This document shows, piece by piece, positions 56,906 through 64,000 of a stretch of 64,000 bases of DNA. Position 1 is the stretch's first letter; every line of letters starts with the position of its first letter. Origin of the DNA: SMAG-U1939 sp036376595 (lineage in GTDB: Bacteria > Chloroflexota > Ktedonobacteria > Ktedonobacterales > JADMIN01). The translations under genes and the position numbers were made by a program. The stretch is taken from the NCBI GenBank assembly GCA_036376595.1, contig DASVAA010000056.1, positions 1 through 64,000 of the forward strand. Direction: 5' to 3'. Under the pieces are notes generated by a model, which was not told the DNA's origin, made no database searches, and saw nothing but the letters and a program-made list of their open reading frames with translations.

Positions 56906-57297
56906 CGCTTCCTCGTTCTCGATGCCCCAGGAATTGCCCCGGACATCCCTGCGCGCAGGCGTCGCAAGATGGGCACCAGCGCCACCGCCAGCACCATACG
57001 CCCCGCCAGTGTGGCGACGGTCACACGATGCGGCGCCGGGCGATGTCGCGCGCACCGTCGGGCGAGATCTGTCACGCGCGGATGGCGGGCGCCCATGTTA
57101 GATGACGGTCAAACACACGTCCGAGCGATCTGGACCCTGCGGCAACACAAGCCGTAGAATAGACTACAACATCGGCGCAACGTCGCCATCCATCCGCTCC
57201 CCGCCCCCGGCCAATTGTGGCACGGGGCCGGAGGGGCTTGTCGCTGTCTACGCCGCCCGCTCGCCGAGGGGGGTGAGGCCCGCACGGGAGGTCTGCT
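56906..57297. other. divergent gap between flippase-like gene and ABC operon
   Basis: 392 bases. A TAGAAT box at 57155 with a weak TGGACC 18 bases upstream may be a promoter for the ABC genes; confidence is low. A short GAGGGGGGTGAGGCCCGC stretch near 57266 resembles part of the family E' repeat. No gene is convincing. Confidence 0.4.
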
Positions 57298-59280
57298 TTG
57301 GGCACCACGTTCCGCGCCGTCCGCCAGTACATGCTGCGCCACCTGTGGCTGCTGCTGGCCGGCGGCGTGCTGATCGTCATCGCCAACCTGATCGCCCTGG
57401 TGCCGGCGGCGATCCTCAACCAGGCGATTGGCGTGCTGCAGAACCACGAGGGCGCTGGCGCACTGGCGCGCGACGCGCTGCTGCTCGTGGGGGTGGCCGT
57501 CTTAGCCGGCGTCTTCAGCTTCTTCGCGCGCTACGCGATCAACGGCGTCTCGCGCCACATCGAGTACGAGATGCGCTCCGACCTCTTCAAGCACTTCCAG
57601 GTGCTGGACCTGGAGTACTTTCAGCAGCGCAAGCTTGGCGACCTCGTCGCACGCGCCACCAACGACCTCTCGGCGGTGCGCCAGATGCTCGGCCCTGGCA
57701 TCAGCAACCTGACTAACGCGGTGGTCGCGGTTACCGTGACGGCCATCGTCATGTGGCACATTGACCGCCAGCTCACGCTCTACACGCTCACCGTCATGCC
57801 GCTGATCACCGTGCTCTTCATCGTCGTGGGCGGTGGCATCCGGCGGCGCTACCGCAAGGTGCAGGACCAGTTCGGCGAGGTCTCGGCGCGCGCGCAAGAG
57901 AACTTCTCGGGCATCCGCGTCGTCAAGGCGTATGCGCAGGAGCGCCACGAGCTGGAGGCCTTCAATCGCATCAATGCGCAGTATGTCGCTTATAGCATCT
58001 CGTACGCGCGGCTCAATTCGCTGCTGTGGCCCTCGATGTACTTCGTCTCGGGGCTGGCGGTGGCGATTCTGCTGTGGCGCGGCGGCGTGGACGTGCTGAG
58101 CGGGCGCATCCAGCTCGGCCAACTGGTGCAGTTCAACGCCTACCTGGCGGCGCTCTCGTGGCCGATGATCGCGCTCGGCTGGACGGTGAACCTCTTCCAG
58201 CAGGGGTCGGCCTCGCTCAGCCGGATCGAGGAGGTGCGCGGCACGGCGCCGGCGATCGCCGACGGCGCGCTGACCGATCCCGAGGCGGTCCCGACGCGCG
58301 GTGTGGTGGAGCTGCGCGACGTATCGCTGCGCTACGGCGAGGGTGAGGGCGAGCACGAGCACGAGGCGCTGCATGGCATCAACCTGCGTGTGCCGGCGGG
58401 CACGTCGCTGGGCATCGTCGGGCCGACGGGGGCCGGCAAGTCGAGCCTGGTGAATTTGCTGGCGCGGGTCTACGACGTCAGCGGCGGCGCGGTGCTGATC
58501 GACGGCCGCGACGTGCGCGAGATTCCGCTCGCCGCGCTGCGCAGGACGATTGGCTACGTGCCGCAGGAGACCTTCCTCTTCTCGGTGGCCGTGCGCGAGA
58601 ACGTGGGCTTCGGCGTCGAGCATACGCTGAGCGACGAGAAGCTCGAGCGCGCGCTGCAAGTCTCGCAGCTTGGCAAAGACCTGGCGGACTTCCCACATGG
58701 CGCCGACACGATGGTCGGCGAGCGCGGGGTGACGCTCTCCGGCGGCCAGAAGCAGCGCGCCGGCATCGCCCGCGCCGTCGCCAAGGATCCGCTGATCCTG
58801 GTGCTGGACGACGCGCTCTCGAGCGTAGACACCAATACTGAGGCGACGATCCTTCGCGAGCTGCGCGCGTTCATGCGCGGGCGCACCTCGATCCTGATCG
58901 CCCACCGCATCTCGACGGTCAAGGACCTCGACCAGATCGTCGTGCTCGACGAGGGGCGCATCGTGGAGCGCGGCGCGCACGCCGAGCTGCTGGCGCTGGG
59001 CGGCCTCTACGCGGCGATGTATCGGCGGCAGCTCCTGGGCGAGGAGCTGGAGGGCGGCGACGACGAGTCTCTGGACCTCGGTGATGACACGAGCGGCCTG
59101 GACGGCGCGGGCACTGGCGACGGGCGGCGCGATGGGCCACTGGGCAGCGTGGGCGGCAATGGCAATGGCGCGGATGTGGGCATGAGCGACAGTCGCGAGC
59201 CGCGAGATGAACGCGACCAGGCGCGGGTTGGACGCGACCGTGACCGAGACGGCGACCGCGGCGCGAAGCGAGAGGGGTGA
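57298..59280 (+). CDS. ABC exporter half-transporter (degenerate-site partner)
   Basis: 660 residues from TTG 57298 (GGGAGG six bases ahead). Membrane domain of six helices, then a nucleotide-binding domain with Walker A GPTGAGKSS, signature LSGGQ (480) and Walker B VLDDALSS, where Asp505 replaces the catalytic Glu. The last 80 residues are a low-complexity Gly/Asp then Arg/Asp tail (GDDESLDLGDD, DRDRDGDRG) not seen in the family. The next gene follows within ten bases and has the complementary LSVGQ signature, so this is a heterodimeric exporter with one degenerate ATP site. The substrate is not known. Confidence 0.92.
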   Translation: MGTTFRAVRQYMLRHLWLLLAGGVLIVIANLIALVPAAILNQAIGVLQNHEGAGALARDALLLVGVAVLAGVFSFFARYAINGVSRHIEYEMRSDLFKHFQVLDLEYFQQRKLGDLVARATNDLSAVRQMLGPGISNLTNAVVAVTVTAIVMWHIDRQLTLYTLTVMPLITVLFIVVGGGIRRRYRKVQDQFGEVSARAQENFSGIRVVKAYAQERHELEAFNRINAQYVAYSISYARLNSLLWPSMYFVSGLAVAILLWRGGVDVLSGRIQLGQLVQFNAYLAALSWPMIALGWTVNLFQQGSASLSRIEEVRGTAPAIADGALTDPEAVPTRGVVELRDVSLRYGEGEGEHEHEALHGINLRVPAGTSLGIVGPTGAGKSSLVNLLARVYDVSGGAVLIDGRDVREIPLAALRRTIGYVPQETFLFSVAVRENVGFGVEHTLSDEKLERALQVSQLGKDLADFPHGADTMVGERGVTLSGGQKQRAGIARAVAKDPLILVLDDALSSVDTNTEATILRELRAFMRGRTSILIAHRISTVKDLDQIVVLDEGRIVERGAHAELLALGGLYAAMYRRQLLGEELEGGDDESLDLGDDTSGLDGAGTGDGRRDGPLGSVGGNGNGADVGMSDSREPRDERDQARVGRDRDRDGDRGAKREG

Positions 59281-59289
59281 GGCGACGGC

Positions 59290-61125
59290 GTGGCACAGGC
59301 GCAATCCTTCTTCCACGAGGACGAGATCCTCGGCAAGGCGTACGATGCCCGGCTGGTGCGGCGCCTGTGGCGCTACGTGCGGCCCTACCGGCTGCTGTTC
59401 CTCGGCTCGCTGGGCCTGGCGCTGGCGACCGTCGGCGCGGACCTGATCGGCCCGTTCATCACGCAGCTTGCCATTGACCGCTATATCGCGCCGGTTCATA
59501 CGACGCTGTCACAGGTCGCGCGGGCCAACGGCATCTTCGGCATGGCGCTGCTCTACCTGCTGGCACTCTGCCTGGGCTTCAGCTTGCGCTACCTGCAAAA
59601 CTTCATGCTCAACGTGCTGGGGCAGAGGGTGATGTACGACCTGCGCTCGCAGATGTTCGAGCACTTGCAGGCGCTCTCGCTCGCGTTCTTCGACCACAAT
59701 CCCGTCGGCCGCCTGATGACGCGCATCACCAACGACGTGGACGCGCTCAACGACTTCTTCACCTCCGGCGCGGTCTCGCTGTTGGGCGATACCTTCACGC
59801 TGGCGGGGATCGTGATCATCCTGCTGGTGGACGATTGGCGCCTGGCACTGGTGGTCTTCGTGGTGATCCCGCCGCTGTTGGGCGTCACGGCGTTCTTCCA
59901 GCGGGCGATGCGCGAGAACTTCCGCGCGATCCGCGTGCGGCTGGCGCGCATTAACGCCAACATCGCCGAGAACATCGCCGGCACGCAGGTGGTGCAGCTC
60001 TTCAACCGCGAGCGGCGCAACTTCGGCGCCTTCGACGTGCTGAACCGCGACTATCGCGCCCAGTCGCTGCGCTCGCTGTTCTACTTCGCGCTCTTCTCGC
60101 CGATCGTCAGTCTGCTGGCGGCGGCGGCGACGGCGCTGGTGGTCTGGTACGGCGGCAGCCGCTACCTGACGGTGCCGATCGGCTCGCTGCTCTCGCTGGG
60201 CGTGCTGGTCGCCTTCCTCCAATACCTGGACCGCTTCTTCCTGCCGGTGCGCGACCTGGCCGACAAGTACACCATCTTGCAGGCGGCGATGGCAAGCTCG
60301 GAGCGCATCTTCCGCGTGCTGGATGAGCCGATCGTGGTCGCCGACCAGCCCGAGCCGGAGCCACTGGGCACGGTGCGCGGCGAGGTCGAGTTCCGCGACG
60401 TGTGGTTCGCCTACAATCCCGGCGAGTGGGTGCTCAAGGGCATCTCGTTCCACATCCGCCCCGGCGAGAGCGTGGCGTTCGTTGGCGCGACGGGGGCCGG
60501 CAAGACCTCGCTGATCAGCCTGATCTCGCGCTTCTACGACGTGCAGCGCGGCGAGGTGCTGGTGGACGGCAAGAACGTGAAGCGGCTGGTGCAGGCCGAG
60601 CTGCGGGCGCACGTGGGCGCGGTGCTGCAAGACCCGTTCATCTTTTCGGGCACCATCGCCAGCAACATCCGCCTGCACGAGCAGCGCATCACCGACGGGC
60701 AGATTCGCCGCGCGGCGCGCTTCGTCAACGCCGAGCACTTCATCGAGCAGCTGCCCACCACCTACGACGAGGAGGTGCGCGAGCGCGGCGCGGGCCTCTC
60801 GGTGGGCCAGAAGCAGCTCCTGGCCTTCGCGCGCGCGATCGCCTTCAACCCCGAGATCCTGCTGATCCTGGACGAGGCGACCAGCAGCGTGGATACCGAG
60901 ACCGAGGCGCTGATCCAGGACGCGTTGGAGAAGCTGATGCGCGGCCGCACGTCAATCATCATCGCTCACCGCCTCTCGACGATTCGCAACGTGGACCGCA
61001 TCATCGTGCTCCACAAGGGGCGCATCGTGGAGGATGGGACGCACGAGGCGCTGCTGGCGCGCAATGGCTACTACAAGCGGCTCTACGAGCTGCAATACGC
61101 CGAGTCGCTCTCGAAAGGCGCATAG
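59290..61125 (+). CDS. ABC exporter half-transporter (catalytic partner)
   Basis: 611 residues from GTG 59290. A typical six-helix exporter membrane domain followed by a nucleotide-binding domain: Walker A GATGAGKTS, Q-loop VLQDPFIFSGT, signature LSVGQ (503) and Walker B LILDEATSS with catalytic Glu529, then the switch His in IIIAHRLS. The altered signature faces the Asp505 Walker B of the upstream partner in the degenerate site. This is the second such pair in the window. The two pairs differ in gene order: here the degenerate-Walker-B gene comes first. Confidence 0.92.
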   Translation: MAQAQSFFHEDEILGKAYDARLVRRLWRYVRPYRLLFLGSLGLALATVGADLIGPFITQLAIDRYIAPVHTTLSQVARANGIFGMALLYLLALCLGFSLRYLQNFMLNVLGQRVMYDLRSQMFEHLQALSLAFFDHNPVGRLMTRITNDVDALNDFFTSGAVSLLGDTFTLAGIVIILLVDDWRLALVVFVVIPPLLGVTAFFQRAMRENFRAIRVRLARINANIAENIAGTQVVQLFNRERRNFGAFDVLNRDYRAQSLRSLFYFALFSPIVSLLAAAATALVVWYGGSRYLTVPIGSLLSLGVLVAFLQYLDRFFLPVRDLADKYTILQAAMASSERIFRVLDEPIVVADQPEPEPLGTVRGEVEFRDVWFAYNPGEWVLKGISFHIRPGESVAFVGATGAGKTSLISLISRFYDVQRGEVLVDGKNVKRLVQAELRAHVGAVLQDPFIFSGTIASNIRLHEQRITDGQIRRAARFVNAEHFIEQLPTTYDEEVRERGAGLSVGQKQLLAFARAIAFNPEILLILDEATSSVDTETEALIQDALEKLMRGRTSIIIAHRLSTIRNVDRIIVLHKGRIVEDGTHEALLARNGYYKRLYELQYAESLSKGA

Positions 61126-61136
61126 GGGAGAGAGGG

Positions 61137-61262
61137 GACGGCGAACGCGAAGCACGCGGAGAAGAGAGCAGAGAGGCTAACCGCAGAGGACGCAGAGGAC
61201 GCGGAGGAGAAGAGAGCGGAGAGTTTCACCACAGAGGCAACGGAGGGAACGGAGGGCAGAGC
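61137..61262. repeat. family A purine-rich repeat, fullest copy
   Basis: GCGAACGCGAAGCACGCGGA, ACCGCAGAGGACGCAGAGGA, CGCGGAGGAGAAGAG, and TTTCACCACAGAGGCAACGG followed by AGGGAACGGAGGG. All three blocks of the family are here in one run. Confidence 0.92.
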
Positions 61263-61401
61263 AGGGCAGCGGTCATGCTCGGATGGCAAGAATCGTTGTG
61301 GGATGTTGGCTCGCGGCCTGAAGGAGCCGCGGCTAATCCTGGTTCCGACGCACAATAGCGGGAACCCGCAACGGCCGTACCCAATTCGGTATGAGGTGTA
61401 A

Positions 61402-61421
61402 GGGCACGGCATGTCGTGCCC
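61402..61421. repeat. GGGC-stem-GCCC hairpin repeat, variant stem
   Basis: GGGCACGGCATGTCGTGCCC, nearly perfect palindrome. Keeps the GGGC/GCCC frame of family B with a third stem sequence; the CTAC tail is replaced by GCTC. Confidence 0.65.
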
Positions 61422-61643
61422 GCTCGTGGCGCGGAGAACATCTCGCCGTGCCTCCTGGCAGCGACTTGGTTTGACCAGCGCATGAGAACCCGGAGTAAAG
61501 AGCAACTGTTCGGGCTCGCTGGCTTGACGGACGCGGCGACCAGCGCGCTCTAGCGGTCTCGACGGACCTGAGGGGAATCGACCTACCGCGTCCCCACTGG
61601 CGTGCATGTTGTTGTTCTTAGCTCAAAGATACAAGGGGATGCC

Positions 61644-62066
61644 ATGCCCATGCGGATTGATACGGTGCTCACCTACATCACGCACCGCGACCGGCTGCTC
61701 GTCTTCCGGCAGCCGGACTTCCCCGAGGCGGGTATCCAGGTGCCAGGTGGGTCGGTCGAGCCGGGCGAGACGCTGGAGGCCGCGGCGCTGCGCGAGGCGC
61801 ACGAGGAGACGGGACTCGATGGCCTGCGGCTGGTGCGCCTCCTGGGTGTGCGCTACTTCGACGGCCGATCGCGTGGCCGCGACGAGATCTATCGGCGCGC
61901 GTTCTTTCACCCCACATTTCGCACGGGCCTATGCTCAGTGCTAGAGTTTTCGTATTTCGTAGTTCCAGCGCCCCGTGCGCCTGGCGTACGGAGTATTGTG
62001 GTATGCAGGAGGCTGGGGTGCCGGGAAGAGACGGTACCTTCGAATAGACTAGGGGAGGTGCCGTAG
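61644..62066 (+). CDS. Nudix hydrolase with diverged C-terminus
   Basis: 140 residues from ATG 61644 (AAGGGG upstream). The Nudix box is intact (GSVEPGETLEAAALREAHEETG, residues 36-57), as is the core strand before it, so it should cleave a nucleoside diphosphate linked to another group. After residue about 92 (FFHPTFRTG) the sequence no longer fits the family: the usual final strands are replaced by an Arg/Val/Cys-rich tail. Base composition also drops in G+C there. A frameshift or a rearrangement that swapped the 3' end is likely. The substrate is unknown. Confidence 0.7.
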   Translation: MPMRIDTVLTYITHRDRLLVFRQPDFPEAGIQVPGGSVEPGETLEAAALREAHEETGLDGLRLVRLLGVRYFDGRSRGRDEIYRRAFFHPTFRTGLCSVLEFSYFVVPAPRAPGVRSIVVCRRLGCREETVPSNRLGEVP

Positions 62067-62185
62067 GTTACGAGTTCGCAGGCTTTTTCGCGCTGGCGAA
62101 GCCGGCGGTGCTGGAGGAGGTCCTATGTAGCCGAGGACCCCATAACAGCAGGCTGCACGTGGCATGCCGCTGACCGAATACCTGA

Positions 62186-62704
62186 TTACTTCCGCAGATC
62201 CCACCGCAAGTTGTCCGCCGCGACCTCCCGCACGCGATCGAGACGGTCCTGGTCCTTTTCTACCAGACTCAGCGTTTCAAAGGCGATGCTGGCCGTGTCG
62301 ACGGACGTCGGGTGCATCACCTCCGCGTACAGGATCCACAGACCGTTCCGGATCGCCGCCCGGCATTCCTCCACCAGATCCCTGCCCTCGAGGGCCGGAT
62401 CGAGCGCGTTCCCTTCGCCGGCGGCGAGATTGAGCAGGAGCTCGAAGAACGCGTGCCGCGCGGCATCGGAGAGGTCACCACCAGCCAGCGCCGCGAGAGC
62501 CACCGAGGCCGTGGGCACCGACGGCGCCGAGAGGTAGACGGCACGGAGTATGTGGTCGACGACATGGTATTGGCTGGCCTCCGCAGCACTCTGCGCTCGG
62601 GCCAGCTCGACCAGCATGAGTCCCAGATGTTCGGCTGTCGATAGGCAGCCGCAGCGCAGCGCGCCCCAGTTGTGGCGTCCGGCCTCTACCTCAACAAGCT
62701 CCAT
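62186..62704 (-). CDS. hypothetical protein
   Basis: 172 residues, ATG with AAAGGG upstream. Mostly helical, rich in Ala, Leu and Glu, with no membrane segment or signal peptide. The stretch LSAPSVPTASVALAALAGGDLSDAARHAFFELLLNLAAGEG and the C-terminal SLVEKDQDRLDRVREVAADNLRWDLRK suggest an all-helical fold. I recognise no family. It lies alone between the Nudix gene and a lower-GC stretch. Confidence 0.6.
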   Translation of the reverse strand: MELVEVEAGRHNWGALRCGCLSTAEHLGLMLVELARAQSAAEASQYHVVDHILRAVYLSAPSVPTASVALAALAGGDLSDAARHAFFELLLNLAAGEGNALDPALEGRDLVEECRAAIRNGLWILYAEVMHPTSVDTASIAFETLSLVEKDQDRLDRVREVAADNLRWDLRK

Positions 62705-63053
62705 GCGCAGTGCCCTTTCCTACCGCTTGTACCCGCCGACGTCACCGATGTCGGCTCTGAGAATGCGTGGCTTTTGAAGCCGGCGCAGAAAGCCGCCATC
62801 ACACAGATCCGGTTGCGTTCCTGCCCTGGCTCGTCTGTTGAAAAGCATGTGCCCTGCAAAGGAGTAGGATTGATCGATGGATGTAGCCCTCCCCGGCATC
62901 TCGTGTCTCATACATGTCCCGCTTCGGTTGATCAGGGCGCCAGCTCGCGCTAGGACATATACTATATTCGGTCTCTTACTACTCCCATTTCGCAGCTAAA
63001 GATTGTAGGATTTGGCATTTTATTGGTCCGATGAGACACCAGGGCGTTTTTCG
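62705..63053. other. AT-richer gap upstream of the GNAT gene's end
   Basis: 349 bases of clearly lower G+C than most of the window, with an AGGACATATACTATATTCGG stretch at about 62952-62971 that looks promoter-like. No gene is convincing. It marks the start of the lower-GC stretch that includes the acetyltransferase. Confidence 0.45.
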
Positions 63054-63485
63054 TTACGCCAGCCGCGCCCAATTTACATCTTCCGCTTCTCTAAAAATGA
63101 CGAAGCCCAGGCTGTGATAGAGATGCCAAGCTCGTGTATTCGCTTTCACGACGTTGAGGATAATCGAGGTACATCCTGGCATCTGGCGCAGGACTGCGTC
63201 CAGAGCAATGACCGCCTGGCGACCATAGCCTTTCCCTTGATGGTGTTGATCAATCATCATACGCACGATGCCATATTCGCCTTGCCAGGGTTCATGCGTA
63301 TACATGGCAAATCCTACCAGGGTCTCATCAGCATAAATTGCTACGGGCGTATATCCCGGCTCGTAGGCGGCTTGGGCAAGGGAGTAGCGATTGGGGGCAA
63401 CAAAGTGACGTTGGTCTTCTTGGATTTCCAATCGAGCGACCGCATCCCAGTTCTCGGCAGTCACTGGTCGTAAGGACAGAGGCAT
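63054..63485 (-). CDS. GNAT-family N-acetyltransferase (BltD/SpeG-like)
   Basis: 143 residues from ATG 63485 (AAGGAG upstream). The GNAT fold is clear: SLRPVTAENW at the start, AIYADETLVGFAMYTH, YGIVRMMIDQHHQGKGYGRQAVIALD (the acetyl-CoA loop is HQGKGYG) and SIILNVVKANTRAWHLYHSLGF. The pattern is closest to spermine/spermidine or diamine acetyltransferases. The gene is lower in G+C than its neighbours, which suggests recent transfer, perhaps from a Firmicute-like donor. Confidence 0.9.
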   Translation of the reverse strand: MPLSLRPVTAENWDAVARLEIQEDQRHFVAPNRYSLAQAAYEPGYTPVAIYADETLVGFAMYTHEPWQGEYGIVRMMIDQHHQGKGYGRQAVIALDAVLRQMPGCTSIILNVVKANTRAWHLYHSLGFVIFREAEDVNWARLA

Positions 63486-63677
63486 ATCGCACACTCCTTC
63501 TTTGGAGGTACTTGTACTCTTCAGTATACCCCCCAAAAAGGGGACAAGAACCCACACTTCGGAGCGCCCGTTGCTGATTCGTGAGATTTTGCGTTCGGCA
63601 GGCTACCGGTTCAACGAGGGCTTCATGCTACCAGCAATCCCCAAAATCCGTCACTGCCCACTGCGGAATGTGGGCTC

Positions 63678-64000
63678 TTATGGTGAGGCGGAGGGCGAGG
63701 GTTCGGACGTGGGCGACGGGGGATAGGTCGGCGTGGGCGGCTCGGTTTGGGTCGGCGTGGGGGTCGGCGCGGGCAGGCCGGCCTTGTCGGGTGCCAGGGT
63801 GTTGCCCAGGTCGTCCACACCCCATGAGCCGCCGTGCAGCCGCAGCACGATCGTCGCCTTGTAGCTGGCGTTGCGCTGGACCAGATAGGTCAGGATGGCC
63901 GTCTGTTTCAAGTCGCCGGATTGCTGGATCAGGGTCGCCGATTTGATGATGCCGTAGCCGGCGTCGGTGGTCCGCGCGGTCTGCTCGAAGAGGCCGTTGG
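63678..64000 (-). CDS. C-terminal end of a protein with a Pro/Thr tail (cut by window edge)
   Basis: The frame is open from base 64000 to the TAA at 63678, giving 107 residues; the start lies beyond the window. The visible part begins NGLFEQTARTTDAGYGIIKSATL and continues with QTAILTYLVQRNASYKATIVLRLHGGSWGVDDLG, a mixed alpha/beta stretch that resembles the end of a lipoprotein or NTF2-like fold. The last 40 residues are a low-complexity tail (TPTPTQTEPPTPTYPPSPT), like the stalk of the kinase at the left of the window. The family is not recognised. Confidence 0.7.
   Translation of the reverse strand, partial: NGLFEQTARTTDAGYGIIKSATLIQQSGDLKQTAILTYLVQRNASYKATIVLRLHGGSWGVDDLGNTLAPDKAGLPAPTPTPTQTEPPTPTYPPSPTSEPSPSASP

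Larger units (their letters stand above)
61126..61643. other. repeat-rich gap after the ABC operon
   Basis: 518 bases. It holds a long family A repeat (61137-61262), a GC hairpin repeat near 61308-61345 (GGCTCGCGGCCTGAAGGAGC) and a GGGC-stem-GCCC hairpin (61402-61421). From 61430 on there is no gene until the Nudix start. Confidence 0.6.

Noticed and set aside
57502..59499. 665-codon minus-strand open frame opposite the ABC genes
   Set aside because: The opposite strand carries complete Walker and signature motifs across two genes; this frame crosses both and is compositional.
8434..61262. Family A repeats read as a CRISPR-like array
   Set aside because: Units are about 9 bases with no spacers of constant length, copies are dispersed, and there are no cas genes.

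Overview
This is a 64 kb window of high-GC bacterial chromosome, by eye about two-thirds G+C. GTG and TTG starts are common and Shine-Dalgarno sites (GGAGG/GAGG) are clear. I see no phage, plasmid or insertion-sequence genes, no tRNA or rRNA and no CRISPR array. Several traits suggest an environmental, metabolically versatile Chloroflexota-like bacterium: two eukaryote-type Ser/Thr kinases, a CHAP-domain protein, a luciferase-like oxidoreductase, a molybdenum hydroxylase, and dense dispersed purine-rich and hairpin repeats. This placement is an inference; no marker here proves it.

Layout. 1-7.1 kb: end of a CapA-like protein, a membrane Ser/Thr kinase, a CHAP protein, a metallophosphoesterase, an AI-2E-type permease and a hypothetical. 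7.1-11.6 kb (minus): a molybdenum hydroxylase operon (fused FAD/2Fe-2S subunit, large Mo subunit, DUF3830-like protein). 11.8-15.4 kb: a heterodimeric ABC exporter. 15.8-17.1 kb: allantoinase. 17.7-21.3 kb: DinB-like, beta-propeller and metallo-beta-lactamase-fold proteins. 21.4-26.9 kb (minus): a core lipid and ribosome block in the order rpmF, fabD, Asp23-like, nusB, acpP, then a nitrilase-like hydrolase, a luciferase-like oxidoreductase and a small repeat protein. 27-33 kb: zinc-ribbon, PfpI and P-loop proteins, then a LysR / enolase-superfamily / FAD-oxidoreductase cluster. 33-41 kb: isocitrate lyase, lactate/glycolate permease, a CPx metal ATPase and an MFS transporter. 41-44.6 kb: two exported proteins of unusual families and a small membrane protein. 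44.7-49.3 kb (minus): glcD-glcE-glcF glycolate oxidase. 49.5-57 kb: TRIC-type channel, second Ser/Thr kinase, Ca2+/H+ antiporter, NarL-type two-component pair and a flippase-like protein. 57.3-61.1 kb: a second heterodimeric ABC exporter. 61.6-64 kb: Nudix protein, hypothetical, GNAT acetyltransferase in a lower-GC stretch, and the end of a Pro/Thr-tailed protein.

How genes may work together. Glyoxylate is a plausible shared node. The molybdenum hydroxylase and allantoinase suit purine breakdown toward glyoxylate, GlcDEF oxidises glycolate to glyoxylate, the LctP-family permease could import glycolate or lactate, and isocitrate lyase makes or uses glyoxylate. Malate synthase and uricase are not in the window.

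The most striking feature is a set of short dispersed repeats: a polypurine CAGAGGACG-type element, a GGGC-stem-GCCCCTACG hairpin, and several longer GC-rich hairpins. They fill many intergenic gaps and also lie in frame inside five recognisable genes: the Mo hydroxylase large subunit, the fused FAD/2Fe-2S subunit (twice), fabD, glcE (several families) and an MFS transporter. In each case the reading frame stays open and, where I can judge, the insert sits in a linker or loop. This in-gene repeat colonisation is the best candidate here for an under-described phenomenon.
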